From positions 124,001-188,000 of the forward strand of contig NZ_JAINRC010000017.1 of assembly GCF_020400655.1 (NCBI RefSeq): DNA of 64,000 nucleotides, read 5' to 3'. Numbering within the stretch: position 1 is the first letter of the stretch; each line of letters starts with the position of its first letter. The position numbers were made by a program, and so were the translations under genes. Source of the stretch: Streptomyces spinosus (lineage in GTDB: Bacteria > Actinomycetota > Actinomycetes > Streptomycetales > Streptomycetaceae). The notes under the pieces were generated by a model. That model did no database searches, was not told the DNA's origin, and worked only from the letters and a program-made list of their open reading frames with translations. Shown in pieces: positions 40,941 to 49,432 of the stretch.

Positions 40941-41654
40941 CTACTTCTCCGTGACTTCAGGCGCGGGAGCGATCCCCGTCGGGCACGAGGCGCCCCAATT
41001 CGTGTCGAACGGGTCACTCAGCTTGACCCCCGTTCCGCCCAGGCCGCAGTAGCCCGCCGGGTTCTTGTCGAGATATTGCTGGTGGTACCCCTCGGCCGGG
41101 TAGAAGGCGCGGCCCTGTGCCGGGAGGATCTCCGTGGTGATCGTGCCGTAGCCGGAGGAGGTCAGGACCTTCTGGTAGGCCTCGCGGGAGGCCTGTGCCG
41201 TGGCCGCCTGCTCCGGGGTGTGGGTGTAGATCGCCGAGCGGTACTGGGTGCCCACGTCATTGCCCTGACGGAAGCCCTGCGTCGGGTCGTGGGACTCCCA
41301 GAAGGTCTTGAGCAGGCGCTCGTACGAGATCTGCCGGGGGTCGTAGACCACGCGGACGGCCTCCGTGTGGCCGGTCAGGCCCGAGCAGACCTCCTCGTAC
41401 GTCGGGTACTCGGTGTAGCCGCCCTGGTAGCCGACCAGAGTGGTGTGCACACCCGCCGGGAGCTGCCAGAACTTGCGCTCCGCGCCCCAGAAGCAGCCCA
41501 GGGCGAAGTCGGCGACCTCCAGGCCCTGCGGGTACGGGCCGAGGAGCGGGGTGCCGAGGACGGTGTGCCGGTCGGGGACCGTGTAGGGGAGTGCTAGGCG
41601 GCCCTTGAGCGCCTGCTCGGGGGTGGGCAGCCGGGGGGTGCGGCCGAAGAGCAT
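40941..41654 (-). CDS. msrA: Peptide methionine sulfoxide reductase MsrA
   Basis: A 237-residue MsrA. The catalytic C54 is in FALGCFWGAE; GYQGGYTEYPTYEEVCSGLTGH and VVYDPRQISYERLL follow, with AEGYHQQYLDKNPAGYCGLGGTG carrying a likely resolving Cys. It reduces methionine-S-sulfoxide in proteins, using thioredoxin. The N-terminus is about 45 residues longer than minimal MsrA, as in other actinomycetes. ATG chosen for AGGGAGA five bases upstream. Confidence 0.95.
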   Translation of the reverse strand: MLFGRTPRLPTPEQALKGRLALPYTVPDRHTVLGTPLLGPYPQGLEVADFALGCFWGAERKFWQLPAGVHTTLVGYQGGYTEYPTYEEVCSGLTGHTEAVRVVYDPRQISYERLLKTFWESHDPTQGFRQGNDVGTQYRSAIYTHTPEQAATAQASREAYQKVLTSSGYGTITTEILPAQGRAFYPAEGYHQQYLDKNPAGYCGLGGTGVKLSDPFDTNWGASCPTGIAPAPEVTEK

Positions 41655-41742
41655 GGGGTCTCCCTGTCGGTCGGGGACGGGGTGCCGGCGGCCTCGCCGG
41701 CCGGCACCGTTCACAACGTCCCGAGGATCTTCCGCATTCCGG

Positions 41743-42543
41743 TCAGGCGGGCGCCGCCGCGGTCTCCCGTACCGCCCGCACCACGGTGTCGCGGACCCGG
41801 CAGTAGTGCCCGGCCATGTCGCCCCGGTAGCGCCACGGCAGCGCGTTCACATGGCCGTCCACCAGCTTGAACTGCTCCAGCGCCGCCTCGTTGCGGTCCT
41901 GGAGGTGCAGGTAGAACGCCAGTAGGTGCCGCAGCTCCGGCAGCCGCGGGTGGGAGGGGTCCGCCGCCGCGGCGTCCTGGAGCGCCGCCTCGACCCGGGC
42001 CAGCATCTCCGGCGTGTTGTCGGCCGCGGTGTCCTCCGAGTCGTCGTGCTCGAAGTGCGCGATGAGCGGCAGCGCCGTCAGCAGGCTGCCCAAGGGCGCG
42101 CCGGCGGCGGCTCGTTCGGCGAAGTCGAAGGCCAGCCGCTCGGAGCCGCGCCACTTCGCGCACCAGTACTGGAGCGCCGAGAAGTGGGCCTCGTAGTGGT
42201 GCGGGGCGCGGGCGGAGATCTCCGCCCACAGCTTGTCCATCTCGGCGTTCGGATAGCCGAGGCCCAGCGCCACCCATATCTCCGCGATGTACGGCGTCGG
42301 GTCGTCCGGGTTCAGTGCCGCCGCCCGGGTGATCTCCGCACGTGCGGAGACCAGCGTGCGGTGGAAGCCCTCGGCCTGCTCCCGGGTCGTGTACCGGGCC
42401 GTCTTCGCACCGCGCAGCTTCCACGCGAGGATCACCGTGCTGCGCGCCCGGACGACGGCGGCGTCGGGGTCGTCGCGCCGCTCGGCCTCCCAGTCCAGCA
42501 GCCACCCGTCCTCCTCGGCCGCGTGGTCCGCCAGCAGGTACAC
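41743..42543 (-). CDS. TPR-like hypothetical protein, paralogue A
   Basis: A 266-residue all-helical protein. It shares with the next gene a block containing APHHYEAHFSALQYWCAKW, then GSERLAFDFAERAAAGAPLG and SLLTALPLIAHFEH, plus a C-terminal GHVNALPW. Helix pairs such as PSHPRLPELRHLLAFYLHLQ suggest TPR-type repeats. The GTG at 42543 is the first usable start, but likely coding sequence (YGPDWERRSALV) continues upstream, so the true start may be a rarer codon. No membrane segment. Function unknown. Confidence 0.75.
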   Translation of the reverse strand: MYLLADHAAEEDGWLLDWEAERRDDPDAAVVRARSTVILAWKLRGAKTARYTTREQAEGFHRTLVSARAEITRAAALNPDDPTPYIAEIWVALGLGYPNAEMDKLWAEISARAPHHYEAHFSALQYWCAKWRGSERLAFDFAERAAAGAPLGSLLTALPLIAHFEHDDSEDTAADNTPEMLARVEAALQDAAAADPSHPRLPELRHLLAFYLHLQDRNEAALEQFKLVDGHVNALPWRYRGDMAGHYCRVRDTVVRAVRETAAAPA

Positions 42544-42664
42544 GAGTGCCGACCGGCGCTCCCAGTCCGGGCCGTATGCCCTACCGCAGGTCAGAAGGGC
42601 AATGCGGATATGGGGGAGGGGAGGGGTGGCCCTCCCGGGAGGGGGCCCGGGGGGCCGGGTGGCG

Positions 42665-43783
42665 TCAGCCCGGGAGGCCGGCCGGGCTGCCGCCGTTGGC
42701 CTCGTAACCGGCCACCGCCAGCGCGCGGTGCAGGGCGAACTCGGCGGCCGGATCGGCGGACAGGATCCACGGCAGCGCGCCGACGTGACCGTCGATGTGT
42801 ATCAGCTGCTGCATGGCCTCCGCCCAGCGTTCGGCGCGGACCAGGAAGAACAGCAGCAGGTGCCGGACGTGCGGCAGCGTGGGGTCCTCGGGGTCGGCCG
42901 CGTGCACCGCGTGCAGCGCGCCGTGGATCGCCTTGGTGACGACCTCGCTCTGGTAGAAGCTCGCGACCAGGTTCACCTCCGGCAGGTGCTCGAACACCGC
43001 GAACAGCGGCAGCGCGGCGAGCAGCGAACCCTCCGGCGCGCGGGCCGCGGCGGCCTCCGCGAAGGAGTACGCCTGCTCGCGCGAGCCGTGCCACTTCTCG
43101 CACCAGTAGTGCAACGCGGCCAGATACGCGCCCATGTGGTGCGGGGCGCGGTCGAGGATCTTCAGCCACAGCTGGTCGAACTCGGCGTGCTGATAGGACA
43201 GTCCGCGCGCGATGGAAAGCTCCGTCACGTAGGGCACCGGGTCACCGGGCGCCAGCAGGGCCGCCTGCGCACAGGCGTCCCGGGCCTCCTCCATGATGAT
43301 CCGGAACTCGTCCGTGCCCGGCGTCGACGTCCGCCAGGCCTGCTGCACCAGGAACTCCGCGTGGACGGCGGCGCCGCCCGCGTCCTTGGGCTGCTCGGCC
43401 CGCCAGACCCGGAGCCACTGGCCGCCCGGCGTCTCGTGGACCCCGCCGGGCCGCTGCTGCAGCTCCAGCGCGGCGGCACCGGCGAAGGCCTGCACCCGCT
43501 GCCAGCGCCGCTCGCCCTCGGACTCGGTGCCGGCCAGCAGCTGGGCGGCGGCCCGGTAGTCCTGCGTGCGCTGCACCAGCTCCAGGACCTGGAGCAGGTC
43601 CTCGTCCGGGCCGGGCAGGCGTACGTCCAGCTCCTCCTGGCGCAGGAAGCCGTAGTCCGCGGGGTCGGCGGCGTCCGGGTGTCCCGGGGGGACCTGTTCG
43701 ATCACCCCGCGCCTGCGCCGTACGACAGGGAGCAGCACGAAGCCCAGCAGGAGCAGCGCCATCAGCAGCCAGAGAATCGACAT
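42665..43783 (-). CDS. TPR-like hypothetical protein, paralogue B, membrane-anchored
   Basis: A 372-residue protein with an N-terminal membrane helix (ILWLLMALLLLGFVLLPVV) followed by RRRR, then helical repeats. The shared block reads APHHMGAYLAALHYWCEKW, GSREQAYSFAEAAAARAPEG, SLLAALPLFAVFEH, with GHVGALPW near the end. It is clearly homologous to paralogue A and lies 121 bases upstream on the same strand, so the pair arose by tandem duplication and is probably an operon. No function is recognised. Confidence 0.8.
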   Translation of the reverse strand: MSILWLLMALLLLGFVLLPVVRRRRGVIEQVPPGHPDAADPADYGFLRQEELDVRLPGPDEDLLQVLELVQRTQDYRAAAQLLAGTESEGERRWQRVQAFAGAAALELQQRPGGVHETPGGQWLRVWRAEQPKDAGGAAVHAEFLVQQAWRTSTPGTDEFRIIMEEARDACAQAALLAPGDPVPYVTELSIARGLSYQHAEFDQLWLKILDRAPHHMGAYLAALHYWCEKWHGSREQAYSFAEAAAARAPEGSLLAALPLFAVFEHLPEVNLVASFYQSEVVTKAIHGALHAVHAADPEDPTLPHVRHLLLFFLVRAERWAEAMQQLIHIDGHVGALPWILSADPAAEFALHRALAVAGYEANGGSPAGLPG

Positions 43784-44164
43784 GCCTCAAGCGAACCAGA
43801 CGCCGCCGACAATTGGCGAACCCCGCCGCCGGGCTGTGGACAACTCCGGGCGAGGACATGACAGCGGGGCGCCTGGGAGGCGCTCACGAGACGCCGTGAG
43901 CCGCATGAGACGCACGAGGCCCTTGATCCATGAGACACATGAGGCGCACGAGGCCCTGATCCATGAGACACATGAGGCGCACGAGGCCCTGATCCATAAG
44001 CGCATGAGGCGCACGAGACCCTTGAGGTGCATGAGGCCCATGAGGCTGACGAGGCCGTCGGCTCGCCGCGTGCCGCCGGGAACCGCCGGGCCGCCCGTGT
44101 ATGACGGCCGGATGGCGCGGCACGGCGAGAGCTCATGGCGGCCGTCACCATCCCGCCGGGCGCA
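43784..44164. other. Non-coding gap upstream of metB
   Basis: It carries a tandem repeat (listed separately). Open frames across it on both strands are products of the repeat (His-Glu-Thr/Ala or Arg-Leu-Met patterns) and have no ribosome site. No gene is supported. Confidence 0.5.
43921..44004. repeat. 33-bp tandem repeat, about 2.5 copies
   Basis: The unit includes GATCCATGAGACACATGAGG then CGCACGAGGCC. Two near-identical copies start near 43925 and 43958 and a third is partial. Smaller CATGAGGC words extend on both sides (43900-44060). Confidence 0.8.
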
Positions 44165-44165
44165 T

Positions 44166-44171
44166 TACGCT
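44166..44171 (+). promoter_or_regulatory. -10 element of metB
   Basis: TACGCT, eight bases before the ATG at 44180, with no ribosome site. Leaderless translation is predicted. Confidence 0.5.
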
Positions 44172-44179
44172 CGGTGCAC

Positions 44180-45337
44180 ATGAGCGACAGGCACATCAGT
44201 CAGCACTTCGAGACCCTCGCGATCCACGCGGGCAACACCGCGGATCCCCTCACCGGCGCGGTCGTCCCGCCGATCTACCAGGTCTCGACCTACAAGCAGG
44301 ACGGCGTCGGCGGGCTGCGCGGCGGCTACGAGTACAGCCGCAGCGCCAACCCGACCCGGACCGCCCTGGAGGAGAACCTCGCCGCGCTGGAGGGCGGCCG
44401 CCGCGGCCTCGCCTTCGCGTCCGGCCTGGCGGCCGAGGACACCCTGCTGCGTACGCTGCTCACCCCCGGCGACCACGTGGTGATCCCGAACGACGCCTAC
44501 GGCGGCACCTTCCGGCTCTTCGCCAAGGTCGCCACCCGCTGGGGGGTGGAGTGGTCGGTCGCCGACACCAGCGACCCGGCCGCCGTGCGGGCCGCGATCA
44601 CCCCGAAGACCAAGGCCGTCTGGGTGGAGACCCCCTCCAACCCGCTGCTCGGCATCACCGACATCGCCGCCGTCGCCCAGGTCGCCCACGACGCGGGCGC
44701 GAAGCTCGTCGTCGACAACACCTTCGCCACGCCCTACCTCCAGCAGCCGCTGGCGCTCGGCGCGGATGTCGTCGTGCACTCCCTGACCAAGTACATGGGC
44801 GGCCACTCCGACGTGGTCGGCGGCGCGCTGATCGTCTCCGACCCGGGGCTCGGCGAGGAACTGGCCTACCACCAGAACGCGATGGGCGCCGTCGCCGGCC
44901 CCTTCGACTCCTGGCTGGTGCTGCGCGGCACCAAGACCCTCGCGGTGCGCATGGACCGGCACAGCGAGAACGCCACGAAGATCGCCGACATGCTGTCCCG
45001 GCACGCGCGCGTGACGAGCGTGCTCTACCCGGGGCTGCCCGAGCACCCCGGCCACGAGGTCGCCGCCAAGCAGATGAAGGCGTTCGGCGGCATGGTGTCG
45101 TTCCGGGTCGAGGGCGGCGAGCAGGCCGCGGTCGACGTATGCAACCGCGCCCAGGTGTTCACCCTCGGCGAGTCCCTCGGCGGTGTCGAGTCCCTCATCG
45201 AGCACCCCGGCCGGATGACGCACGCCTCCGCCGCCGGTTCCGCGCTGGAGGTCCCGGCCGACCTGGTGCGCCTGTCGGTCGGCATCGAGAACGTCGACGA
45301 CCTGCTGGAGGACCTGCGGCAGGCCCTCGGCAAGTAG
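44180..45337 (+). CDS. metB: Cystathionine gamma-synthase / gamma-lyase family enzyme
   Basis: A 385-residue PLP enzyme of the Cys/Met metabolism family. The Schiff-base lysine is K204 in VHSLTKYMGGHSDVVGG; YEYSRSANPTR and ASGLAAEDTLL are substrate/PLP motifs. It joins O-acyl-homoserine and cysteine to make cystathionine, or runs as a lyase; sequence alone does not separate these. No other met genes are adjacent. The ATG is set by the -10 spacing and by the start of homology. Confidence 0.92.
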   Translation: MSDRHISQHFETLAIHAGNTADPLTGAVVPPIYQVSTYKQDGVGGLRGGYEYSRSANPTRTALEENLAALEGGRRGLAFASGLAAEDTLLRTLLTPGDHVVIPNDAYGGTFRLFAKVATRWGVEWSVADTSDPAAVRAAITPKTKAVWVETPSNPLLGITDIAAVAQVAHDAGAKLVVDNTFATPYLQQPLALGADVVVHSLTKYMGGHSDVVGGALIVSDPGLGEELAYHQNAMGAVAGPFDSWLVLRGTKTLAVRMDRHSENATKIADMLSRHARVTSVLYPGLPEHPGHEVAAKQMKAFGGMVSFRVEGGEQAAVDVCNRAQVFTLGESLGGVESLIEHPGRMTHASAAGSALEVPADLVRLSVGIENVDDLLEDLRQALGK

Positions 45338-45343
45338 CGGCGG

Positions 45344-45631
45344 TCACCAGCCGGTCAGCGGTGGGGTCGTCTGCGAGGGCGGCTCCACCCAGGGGCGGGC
45401 GTCGGCCGCCCACACCGCGAACGCGACGGCCGCGACGCAGGCCAGCAGCCACAGGACCCGGCGGACGAGCCGCCGCTGCCGCAGCAGACGTTCCCCACGG
45501 CGCACCGCGTCCGCGTGCAGCTCCGGCGGCACCGGAGCCCCGCCCCGCTCCATGATCCGCCGCACGGCGGCTTCCCGTTCGCCCCGTCTCACCGCGGCCT
45601 CCCGCCGCCGGACCGGCGTGCGCGCGGGCAC
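45344..45631 (-). CDS. Small basic single-pass membrane protein
   Basis: A 95-residue protein. An Arg-rich cytoplasmic N-terminus (about 1-57) precedes one membrane helix (VLWLLACVAAVAFAVWAA) and a short Pro/Thr-rich outside tail. The GTG at 45631 is the first available start, 55 bases after the sigma-factor gene on the same strand. That context hints at an operon, perhaps a membrane partner of the sigma factor, but it lacks any known anti-sigma motif. Convergent with metB. Confidence 0.6.
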   Translation of the reverse strand: MPARTPVRRREAAVRRGEREAAVRRIMERGGAPVPPELHADAVRRGERLLRQRRLVRRVLWLLACVAAVAFAVWAADARPWVEPPSQTTPPLTGW

Positions 45632-45686
45632 GGGCCTTGGCGGCGGCCGTGCGGGGGGACGCGGCGTACGAGGTCGCCGGCGCGGC

Positions 45687-46190
45687 TCACGACGGTGCCG
45701 CCCCGGTGTCCGCCGCGCGGGGCGCGACCGGGCGGGCGGGGTGCAGTACGTCGGCCGTCGCGCGGTCGCAGATGGTGTGGACGCGTTCCGCGGGCAGGCC
45801 GAGCAGGGCCGCCGTCTGCTCCTCGGCCACGCCCTCGTAGAACCGCAGGACCAGGACCAGCCGCTCGCGCGGCGCGAGCGCGGCCAGCGGGCTGCGCGGA
45901 TCGGGCCGGGCGCGGCCGAAGGCCCCGTACCGGTGCCAGGTGGTGCGCGCGAAGCGGGTGGCGAGGTACTGGCGGGCGCAGTCGTACGGGTCCTCGCCGC
46001 GCAGCCGGTCCCAGCGGGCGTAGGTGTGGGCGAGCGCGAGCGTCAGCAGACGCCGCGCGCGCGGGTTGGCGTCCGGCGCCTCGGCGGTGAGCAGCATGGC
46101 GGCGTGCAGCAGGCGCCCGGCCGCACCCGCGACGAACGCCTCGAACTCCCGGGCCCGGCGGGCATCACGGGCCACTTGCCGATCCCCCAC
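45687..46190 (-). CDS. Small ECF-type RNA polymerase sigma factor (SigE family)
   Basis: A 167-residue protein. Degenerate region 2 (about 10-75) includes FEAFVAGAAGRLLHAAMLL; region 4 is LAALAPRERLVLVLRFYEGV with EEQTAALLGLPAERVHTICDRATAD. GTG at 46190 with GGGAGG four to five bases upstream is chosen over the ATG at 46292, which would add a 34-residue unstructured head. The weak region 2 makes promoter recognition doubtful; it may be a specialised or regulatory sigma. Confidence 0.75.
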   Translation of the reverse strand: MGDRQVARDARRAREFEAFVAGAAGRLLHAAMLLTAEAPDANPRARRLLTLALAHTYARWDRLRGEDPYDCARQYLATRFARTTWHRYGAFGRARPDPRSPLAALAPRERLVLVLRFYEGVAEEQTAALLGLPAERVHTICDRATADVLHPARPVAPRAADTGAAPS

Positions 46191-46323
46191 CGCGCCTCCC
46201 CCCGAGTTCTCCCTCCGGCCCGCCGGAGCCGGTCCGGACGAATCCCTCTGCGGACCCGGTCTCATATCAGGCCAGTGACGGGCCGGGGTCAAGACCTCGG
46301 AACCCGCGCCGTGCGGCGCGCGG

Positions 46324-46848
46324 TCAGGAGGCCGGGGGCTGCTCCGCCGCCGGTACGCCCTGCACGGTCATCCGCGCGGAGAGCGCGTGGTTGAAGCGGG
46401 TGAGCAGCGTGCAGAACTGTTCGCGCTCCTCCGGCGCCCAGTCGTGTGTCAGCTCCGCCATGAGCTGACGCCGGGACGAGCGCACCTCCTCCAGCCGCGC
46501 GGCGCCGCGCGGCGACAGCTGGAGCACCACCGCGCGCCCGTCCTCCGGGTGCGAGGTGCGCTTGACGAGCCCGGTGTCGACGAGGGGCGCCACCTGCCGG
46601 GTGACCGTGGAGGAGTCGATGCCCATGCTGGCGGCGAGCGCCTTGACGCCCATCGGGCCCTCGTTGTCGAGCCGGTTGAGCAGCAGGTACGCGGCACGGT
46701 CCATGGAGTTGCGCACCTGGCCGACGCCGCCGAGCCGCGTCTGTTCGGCACGGCGGGCGAACACCGCCACCTCGTGCTGGAGGGTGTCGAGGAGACCGGT
46801 GTCACCGACGGTCGTCATGTCCATCGACATTTCAGGTGTTGTGGGCAT
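46324..46848 (-). CDS. MarR-family transcriptional regulator
   Basis: A 174-residue winged-helix protein. The recognition region is MGVKALAASMGIDSSTVTRQ, then VDTGLVKRTSHPEDGRAVVLQLSPRG with the wing Asp and Arg. N- and C-terminal helices (about 15-45 and 135-165) form the dimer interface. It lies head-to-head with ilvA at 145 bases, so could regulate it, but regulator and target are not proven. ATG start. Confidence 0.88.
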   Translation of the reverse strand: MPTTPEMSMDMTTVGDTGLLDTLQHEVAVFARRAEQTRLGGVGQVRNSMDRAAYLLLNRLDNEGPMGVKALAASMGIDSSTVTRQVAPLVDTGLVKRTSHPEDGRAVVLQLSPRGAARLEEVRSSRRQLMAELTHDWAPEEREQFCTLLTRFNHALSARMTVQGVPAAEQPPAS

Positions 46849-46992
46849 GGCCGGAGGCTCGCTTCATGAAGGACTGCTGGGTTGGGGGACAGGGTACGCG
46901 GCCCGGCGCCGAGCCGTACCGGCGCTGCACGAACCGGTCTCGCTGCTTGGTCACACCAGTCGTGCGCGAACGTGAACTGCGATGCTGGAGTC

Positions 46993-48222
46993 ATGAGCTA
47001 CCGCACGGCCGACTCCTTGCGCTCCGTGACCCTCGACGATGTGCGCGGCGCCCAGAAGATGCTCTCGGGAGTGGCCCGTGTGACCGCGATGGAGGGCAGC
47101 CGGCACCTGTCCCAGCTGGTCGGCGCCCCCGTGCACCTGAAGTGCGAGAACCTGCAGCGGACCGGCTCGTTCAAGCTGCGCGGCGCCTACGTGCGGATCG
47201 CCGGGCTGCTGCCGGAGGAGCGGGCGGCCGGTGTGGTGGCCGCGAGCGCCGGCAACCACGCCCAGGGCGTCGCGCTCGCCTCCTCCCTGCTGGGCGTGCA
47301 CGCGACGGTGTTCATGCCGAAGGGCGCGCCGCTGCCGAAGATCAGCGCGACCCGGGACTACGGCGCCGAGGTGCGCCTGCACGGCCAGGTGGTCGACGAG
47401 ACGCTGGCCGCCGCCCAGGAGTACGCCGACCGCACCGGCGCCGTGTTCATCCACCCCTTCGACCACCCGGACGTGATCGCCGGCCAGGGCACGGTCGGCC
47501 TGGAGATCCTGGAGCAGTGCCCGAAGGTGCGCACGATCGTCGTCGGCATGGGCGGCGGCGGGCTCGCGGCGGGGATCGCGGTGGGGGTGAAGGCGCTGCG
47601 GCCGGACGTGCGGATCGTCGGCGTGCAGGCGGAGGGGGCCGCCTGCTACCCGCCCTCGCTGGCCGCCGGGCGCCCGGTGTCGTTGCTGAGCCCGGCGACG
47701 ATGGCCGACGGCATCAAGGTGGGGCGTCCCGGCGTGGTGCCGTTCGGGATCGTCGGCGAACTGGTCGACGAGGTGCGCACGGTCAGCGAGGACCAGTTGT
47801 CGGCGGCGCTGCTGCTCTGCCTGGAGCGGGCGAAGCTGGTCGTGGAGCCGGCCGGGGCGAGCCCGGTGGCGGCGCTGCTGGCCGCGCCGGACGCCTTCGA
47901 CGGTCCGGTCGTCGCGGTGCTCTCCGGTGGCAACGTCGACCCGGTTCTGATGCAGCGGGTGCTGCGGCACGGCATGGCCGCGCAGGGCCGTTACCTGGCC
48001 GTCCGGCTGCGGCTGACGGACCGGCCGGGCGCGCTCGCCACGCTGCTCGGCGTGCTGTCGGCGGTCGACGCCAACGTCCTCGACGTCAGTCACGTCCGCA
48101 CCGGTCCCCGGCTCGGTCTGACGGAGGCCGAGGTGGAGCTGCACCTGGAGACGAAGGGCCCGGCGCACTGCGCCGAGGTCGGCCGGGCCCTGCGGGACGC
48201 CGGCTACACCGTCATCGACTGA
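46993..48222 (+). CDS. ilvA: Threonine ammonia-lyase (threonine dehydratase)
   Basis: A 409-residue PLP enzyme turning L-threonine into 2-oxobutanoate. K61 in RTGSFKLRGAY is the PLP lysine; SAGNHAQGVA and VGMGGGGLAAG are the phosphate loops. The C-terminal 75 residues form an ACT-like regulatory domain (RYLAVRLRLTDRPGALATLL). The length matches single-ACT bacterial forms used for isoleucine synthesis or degradation. ATG with GGAG close upstream. Confidence 0.94.
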   Translation: MSYRTADSLRSVTLDDVRGAQKMLSGVARVTAMEGSRHLSQLVGAPVHLKCENLQRTGSFKLRGAYVRIAGLLPEERAAGVVAASAGNHAQGVALASSLLGVHATVFMPKGAPLPKISATRDYGAEVRLHGQVVDETLAAAQEYADRTGAVFIHPFDHPDVIAGQGTVGLEILEQCPKVRTIVVGMGGGGLAAGIAVGVKALRPDVRIVGVQAEGAACYPPSLAAGRPVSLLSPATMADGIKVGRPGVVPFGIVGELVDEVRTVSEDQLSAALLLCLERAKLVVEPAGASPVAALLAAPDAFDGPVVAVLSGGNVDPVLMQRVLRHGMAAQGRYLAVRLRLTDRPGALATLLGVLSAVDANVLDVSHVRTGPRLGLTEAEVELHLETKGPAHCAEVGRALRDAGYTVID

Positions 48223-48448
48223 CCCGGAACGGCCGGCCACGGCCACCACCCGTTCGAGCGAAGTCTCTTGAGGGACGCGATACATCGCGTTATGGTGTGT
48301 CGTGTGGCCCCGGCCGGCCTGCCCGCGGGTGCGCGGCACCTGTGCGTACCGGCGTCCGCATCCGCGAAAACCGCGGGCACGGCCGGGCGAACAAACCTAG
48401 CCTTTGCGAAGAATCCGTCCCCGAATTCCCGACGACGTGGAGACACAT

Positions 48449-49432
48449 ATGCCAGGTGCCATCTATGCCGAAGGCCTGGTGAAGACCTTCGGCGACGTAA
48501 GGGCACTGGACGGCGTCGACCTCGACGTGCCCGAGGGCACGGTCCTCGGCCTCCTCGGGCCGAACGGCGCCGGCAAGACGACGGCCGTCCGCTGCCTGAC
48601 GACCCTGCTGCGCCCCGACAGCGGCAAGGCGGTGGTCGCCGGCGTGGACGTGCTGCGCCACCCCGACGCCGTACGCCGCTCCATCGGCCTCTCCGGCCAG
48701 TTCGCGGCGGTCGACGAGTACCTGACCGGCCGGGAGAACCTGCAGATGGTCGGGCAGCTCTACCAGATGAGGGCGAAGGCGGCCAAGGCGCGCGCGACGG
48801 AGCTGCTGGAGCAGTTCCACCTCGCCGACGCCGCCGACCGACCCGCCAAGACCTACTCCGGAGGCATGCGCCGCCGGCTGGACCTCGCCGCGGCCCTCGT
48901 GGTCTCGCCCCCGGTGATGTTCATGGACGAACCGACGACGGGCCTCGACCCGCGCAACCGCCAGCAGCTGTGGGAGGTCATCAAACGGCTCGTCTCCGGC
49001 GGTACGACGCTGCTGCTCACCACGCAGTACCTGGAAGAGGCCGACCACCTGGCCCACGACATCGCGGTCGTCGACCACGGCCGGGTCATCGCCCAGGGCA
49101 CCTCCGACCAGCTCAAGGCCCGCACCGGCGGCGAGCGCGTCGAGGTCGTGGTGCACGAGCGGGAGGAGATAGCCGCCGCCGCGGAGGTGCTGCGCGGCTT
49201 CGGCAAGGGCGAGACCACGGTCGAGGAGCACACCCGCAAGCTCACGGTGCCCGTCACGGGCGGCGCCAAGCTGCTCGCCGAGGTCATCCGCGAGCTGGAC
49301 TCGCGCGGGATCGAGATGGACGACGTCGGGCTGCGCCGCCCCACCCTCGACGACGTCTTCCTGTCCCTGACCGGACACGCGGCGGAGAGCGCCGAGCAGG
49401 GCGAGCGCACCGGCAAGGAGGCCGTGAAATGA
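48449..49432 (+). CDS. DrrA-family ABC transporter ATP-binding protein
   Basis: A 327-residue ATPase with Walker A GPNGAGKTTAVR, signature YSGGMRRRLDLAAAL, Walker B VMFMDEPTTGLDPRNRQQ and H-loop TTQYLEEADHLA. The C-terminal 100 residues are the DrrA-type regulatory domain (RRPTLDDVFLSLTG). These export drugs or lipids. The stop overlaps the permease ATG (ATGA). ATG with GGAGA upstream. Confidence 0.94.
   Translation: MPGAIYAEGLVKTFGDVRALDGVDLDVPEGTVLGLLGPNGAGKTTAVRCLTTLLRPDSGKAVVAGVDVLRHPDAVRRSIGLSGQFAAVDEYLTGRENLQMVGQLYQMRAKAAKARATELLEQFHLADAADRPAKTYSGGMRRRLDLAAALVVSPPVMFMDEPTTGLDPRNRQQLWEVIKRLVSGGTTLLLTTQYLEEADHLAHDIAVVDHGRVIAQGTSDQLKARTGGERVEVVVHEREEIAAAAEVLRGFGKGETTVEEHTRKLTVPVTGGAKLLAEVIRELDSRGIEMDDVGLRRPTLDDVFLSLTGHAAESAEQGERTGKEAVK

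Noticed and set aside
43782..44183. Open frames through the 33-bp repeat on both strands
   Set aside because: Created by the repeat, with no ribosome site or conservation evidence. Kept only as a repeat.
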